From Adiantum capillus-veneris (lineage: Eukaryota > Streptophyta > Polypodiopsida > Polypodiales > Pteridaceae): DNA of 64,000 nt. Shown here in pieces: positions 60,739 to 64,000 of the stretch (position 1 is the stretch's first letter; every line of letters starts with the position of its first letter). The notes under the pieces were generated by a model that searched no databases, was not told the origin of the DNA, and saw nothing but the letters and a program-made list of their open reading frames with translations. Both the position numbers and the translations under genes were made by a program. The DNA is taken from contig CM043944.1 in assembly GCA_014529385.2 (NCBI GenBank), forward strand, positions 73,213,884 through 73,277,883. Direction: 5' to 3'.

Positions 60739-61560
60739 TTCGCTTGCTATTACACTTTTCTGAGGTCACTACCAAGCGAATAAGGTATTTTGTTGCAGGG
60801 GATGCAAACCTGCTCGCTTGGTACTGACATCAGAAAATATAAGTGTTGTCTGCTGTTACTATTTTCAAAGGTCACTACCGAGCGAATAAGGGAAGGAAAA
60901 CTCTTTCTGATGCACCTGTTCGCTTGGTACTGACCTCAGAAAATATAAGTGATGTTTGCTATTACTATTTTCTGACGTCACTACCGAGCGAATAAGGGAA
61001 GGCAAACTCTTTCCAATGCACCTGTTCGCTTGGTACTGACCTTAGAAAATATAAATGATGTCTGCTATTGCTATTTCTGAGGTCACTACCGAGCGAATAA
61101 GGGAAGGCAAACTTTTTCCGATGCACTGTTCGCTTGTTACTGACGTCAGAAAATATAAGTCATGTCTGCTATTACTATTTTCTTAGGTCACTACCGAGCG
61201 AACAAGGGAAGGCAAACTCTTTCTGATGCACCTGTCCGCTTGGTATTGACCTCAGAAAATATAAGTGATGTCTGCTTTTACTATTTTCTGAGGTCACTAC
61301 CGAGCGAATAAGGGAAGGCAAACTCTTTCTGATGCACCTGTTCGTCGTCAGAAAATATAAGTGATGTCTGTTATTACTATTTTCTTAGGTCATTACCGAG
61401 CGAATAAGGGAAAAAAAACTCTTTCCGATGCACCTGTTTGCTTAGTACTGACCTCAAAAAATATAAGTGATGTCTGCTATTACTATTTTCTGAGGTCACT
61501 ACCGAGCGAATAAGGGAAGGCAAACTCTTTCGACACACCTATTCGCTTGATACTGACCTT
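60739..61560. repeat. Hairpin tandem array 3 (eight ~105-bp units)
   Basis: Units contain TTCGCTTGGTACTGACCTCA GAAAATA (split here), a short AT-rich loop with GTGATGTCTGCT, then the complement TATTTTCTGAGGTCACTACC and GAGCGAATAAGGG. The right-arm core ACC(G/A)AGCGAATAAG(G) occurs eight times, near 60771, 60878, 60984, 61088, 61194, 61300, 61396 and 61501. Stems of about 25 bp with about 27-nt loops. The array ends 67 bp before the start of the second H3-like gene. Confidence 0.9.
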
Positions 61561-61626
61561 TTCTGAAATCTGAAGTCCCTTGTGCTGACAAATGAATTGT
61601 CTTTTTGTGTTATGCTATTTGTAGAG

Positions 61627-63588
61627 ATGCCTCGTGTAAAGGCCACGGCTAGGAGGGCAACAGGTGAATTTTTGAATGCTCAAGCAAGAAGACGCCGATA
61701 TGAGGCGCACAGAGGTGTGATGCAAGAGCTGTGCAGGATAGAACGACACGTTCAACCTGCTATTCCACGTCTCCCTTTCCAACGAGTAGTGCGGGAGATT
61801 TGCGAGCAGTACAGAGTCGGCATGCGATGGGCCAGCAGTGCACTACTCTGCCTTCAAGAAATTACTGAAGACTACCTCATTGAATTCTTCAATGATGGAT
61901 ATATCTTGGCTGCCCATGCACACCGCGTCACTATCATGCCGCGGGATTTTGATACTCTTCGGAGGCTGCGTTTCCGCTACGATGGGCTGCTTCAGCCAGT
62001 GCCTATCCGGGATAGTAGAACCATGAATATTCTCAACATCCCCCCTCTCCATCCTCGTGCACGACAAACAGAGCCGTCTAGGGTTGAAACAAACAGCAGA
62101 AGAACCCGATCACGCGTCGAGAGAAACAACACAGATGGGCAGGCTGAGATAGCCGTAGAGGGGCATGAGCAAGCCATAGTGGACCCTGAGGCAGTCATGG
62201 AAGAAACAAAGACAGTTATCGAGGAGCCAGCTAGAACCAAAATGAGCAAGTCATTAGGATCCGCAGCCAGTAAGGGATGATGAGGGGCAAGAGCAGGCCA
62301 GGGTGGGACCCTGAGGGATTTATGGAGGAACCAATATTGAAGGAAAATGATCCGGAGCCTGTGCATGTTAGGGAGGACCCTACGACTGTTAGGGAGGAGC
62401 CTGAGGCAGCCAGGGAGCCAGCTCAAGAAAGGCAAGGGCAAGGCTCTGCATCACAAGGGCCATCCAACCTATTAGATGAGTCAATTATTTTAGAGCAAAT
62501 CAACGAAGAGAATGAAGAGGATTTGAGAGTTCTGTTCAGCTCAGCGCCTCATCATGCCCAGATACTACTGCCTAGAAGGTCAAAGGAGGCCTGCATTTTC
62601 AACCTCGATCATCAAGACTTCCTGTGCATGCGCAGTTTAACCAACTCCAACGCAACGAATGAGGTCGTCAACGTTGCTTTGTGGTAATTCTCATGCTCTT
62701 TAAAAGTCACGTTTCGTTCATTAAATGGGTCTCTACTAAGACATGGGTCAATACCAAGCGAGACAATGGCTTATGGAATTGGATAGTGGTACTACTCGCT
62801 CGGTATTGACCCATGTCTTTTCGGCAGTCGTCTAGTTTTTCTTTATAATGGCTCACTATCGTGAAGACAAGGGTCAATACCAAGCGAGTCAATGGCGGAT
62901 GGAATTCGATAGCTGCCCCACTCGCTCGGTATTGACTCATGGGTTTGTGGCAGTGACAACCCGCTGAAATACCTCAAGTCTAATCTCTGCCATTGATTCA
63001 TGTTAACCATGCTGTCTCGCTTCTGCCCCCTGAGGTTCAAGACAAAGTATACGTAATAGATCCGTTGATATCGCCTTATCTGCAGAACAACTCAGTTTTC
63101 TTTTTGAGTCTGATGAACTGGTTTAGTAGAGTCAACTTTGATCTAGCGCACTTTCTGGTCACTGCATACAATCAATCGTGAGTTTTTTCTTGCCTTGTAA
63201 AAACCATGTTGCATTTAGAATCTTTCTCCTCATCTTTGATGGTGTCCTTGTAGTGATCATTGGAGTCTGATGTTATTTGACATGAAAACTAAGATTGTTT
63301 ACTACACAAACTCCGAGCAAAGCAGGGCGTTTCACGGTCGTGTAGAAACGTAAGGCCCATTTGGGTACATTTGGAAGTAGTGTCTCTTTGTAATGTGTTG
63401 CCGACTCAAGTGGTTATGTATGTAGTGCCACGAAAAAACTTGTATGGTGTGTAGAGCATGTTTTGTTAGAACATGATCTAGGAAATACGGTCCGGCACGA
63501 ACGGTGACCATGCCCCCATAGACTGATGACTATAGTTGTGGCTGGCGAACCTGTTTGAATGCCCTGTTGCTCCTCAGTCAAATTATGG
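61627..63588 (+). pseudogene. Histone H3-like domain fused to Ulp1-type protease, copy D
   Basis: ATG 61627 starts MPRVKATARR, then 'IPRLPFQRVVREICEQY', 'SSALLCLQEITEDYLIEFF', 'LAAHAHRVTIMPRDFDTLRR' in canonical H3 order. A 100-residue extension ends at a stop (62278-62280); homology continues one frame over (62277-62684) with acidic repeats ('EEPEAAREP') and a block 'FNLDHQDFLCM'. Further exons: about 62990-63177 ('DKVYVIDPLISPYLQN'), from 63254 ('DHWSLMLFDMKTKIVYYTNS', catalytic His 63258-63260), and about 63522-63588 ('DDYSCGWRTCLNALLLL', catalytic Cys 63537-63539). A stop at 63519-63521 replaces the conserved Gln of the QTD..SCG box. Clearly diverged from copy C, so H3-Ulp1 fusion is an old, shared feature. 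Confidence 0.82.
62738..62944. repeat. Two hairpins in the intron of the H3-Ulp1 gene, copy D
   Basis: GACATGGGTCAATACCAAGC with complement GCTCGGTATTGACCCATGTC (62739-62820), and a second copy GGGTCAATACCAAGCGAG / CTCGCTCGGTATTGACTCAT (62875-62942). Same CAATACCAAGCGA core as arrays 1-3. Confidence 0.88.
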
Positions 63589-63992
63589 ATGTACTGAACG
63601 TAAGTAATCGTGCTGTTTCATTGTTTGCTGCAACATTTGTATGAAGAAACAAATGTCTGTATCACGCTTCTATAGGAACTTCAATTACATAACTACACCC
63701 CCAACGATGTGCGACATTTTTCTGTAATGGCCATCCAGCATATTATAATCTCGGTAAACAGACGCACAAGAGAGGAAGCGGCGAGCGCTGAGGAGTTTGA
63801 AGAGGCTCGCATTAACGAAATGACACAACGCCACAATCAAACTCAAGAAGAACTTCGAAATATGAAAGAAGCAATAAATCAATATTATGCGGACACCACA
63901 GAAGTAGAGGAATGGGCTACACGTCGAGCAAGAACAGAGGGAAGCTTCACAGGTACAAGAAGCATGGGAAGCCATGGAAGAGGCCCATGATT
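63589..63992 (+). CDS. Coiled-coil exon after the Ulp1 region, copy D (partial)
   Basis: From acceptor TTCTATAG (ending near 63676): 'ELQLHNYTPNDVRHFSVMAI' then a long Glu/Arg/Gln-rich coiled coil to a stop at 63988-63990. The start matches the small exon of copy C ('KNYTYDYLQRYQ'). Whether a HAD domain follows beyond the window cannot be seen. Confidence 0.5.
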
Positions 63993-64000
63993 TTGAGCGA

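Overview
The window is nuclear DNA of a land plant with a large, transposon-packed genome. It holds no intact ordinary host gene. Plant signs are a tRNA-Met-primed Ty1-copia element, a tRNA-Asp-type primer site in a gag-only LTR element, a degenerate U6 snRNA, Helitron helicase remains and a decayed pentatricopeptide (PPR) gene. The style of the PPR remnant and of the copia gag suggests a fern or other seed-free plant; that is an inference from family style, not a proof. Long (CT)n/(GA)n microsatellites are scattered throughout.

Layout. 0-9.0 kb: broken copy A of an unfamiliar large DNA element; its transposase-like gene is split by a Ty1-copia retrotransposon (3023-8599, 5-bp target duplication). 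9.7-14.2 kb: copia fragments and a PPR pseudogene. 15.15-27.02 kb: a gag-plus-protease LTR element on the minus strand, with no visible reverse transcriptase, in a partial tandem arrangement; its leader carries repeated palindromes centred on ACGCGT. 27.03-27.14 kb: U6-like sequence. 28.57-34.60 kb: a non-autonomous element with about 0.4-kb terminal inverted repeats, invaded by a second gag-only LTR element. 36.1-36.75 kb: a CT/GA foldback palindrome. 37.9-40.1 kb: a Helitron helicase pseudogene.

40.16-64 kb is the most interesting part. Two copies of one large DNA element appear nested. Element C (about 47,525-60,392) has related inverted termini starting CATTAGG. It carries a transposase-like gene (+), a conserved unknown gene 2 (-), a gene starting with an unmistakable histone H3-like domain followed by a Ulp1-type (C48) cysteine protease region, an acidic linker and an FCP1/NIF-type HAD phosphatase domain (+), and another unknown gene (-). 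It sits inside an exon of a minus-strand gene of the surrounding element B-D (from 40,157 to beyond the window end), which has its own transposase-like gene, gene 2 and a second divergent H3-Ulp1 gene (from 61,627). Around these genes in B-D lie arrays of strong hairpins built on the core TTCGCTTGGT.

All copies seen are damaged by stops, frameshifts or insertions. Many stops are explained by C-to-T or G-to-A changes, as expected of silenced, methylated repeats. Reading across copies suggests that the intact element encoded a histone H3 mimic joined to a SUMO-protease-like and a phosphatase-like module, plausibly to deal with host chromatin. That role is inference. The H3 and Ulp1 similarities are directly visible in the sequence.
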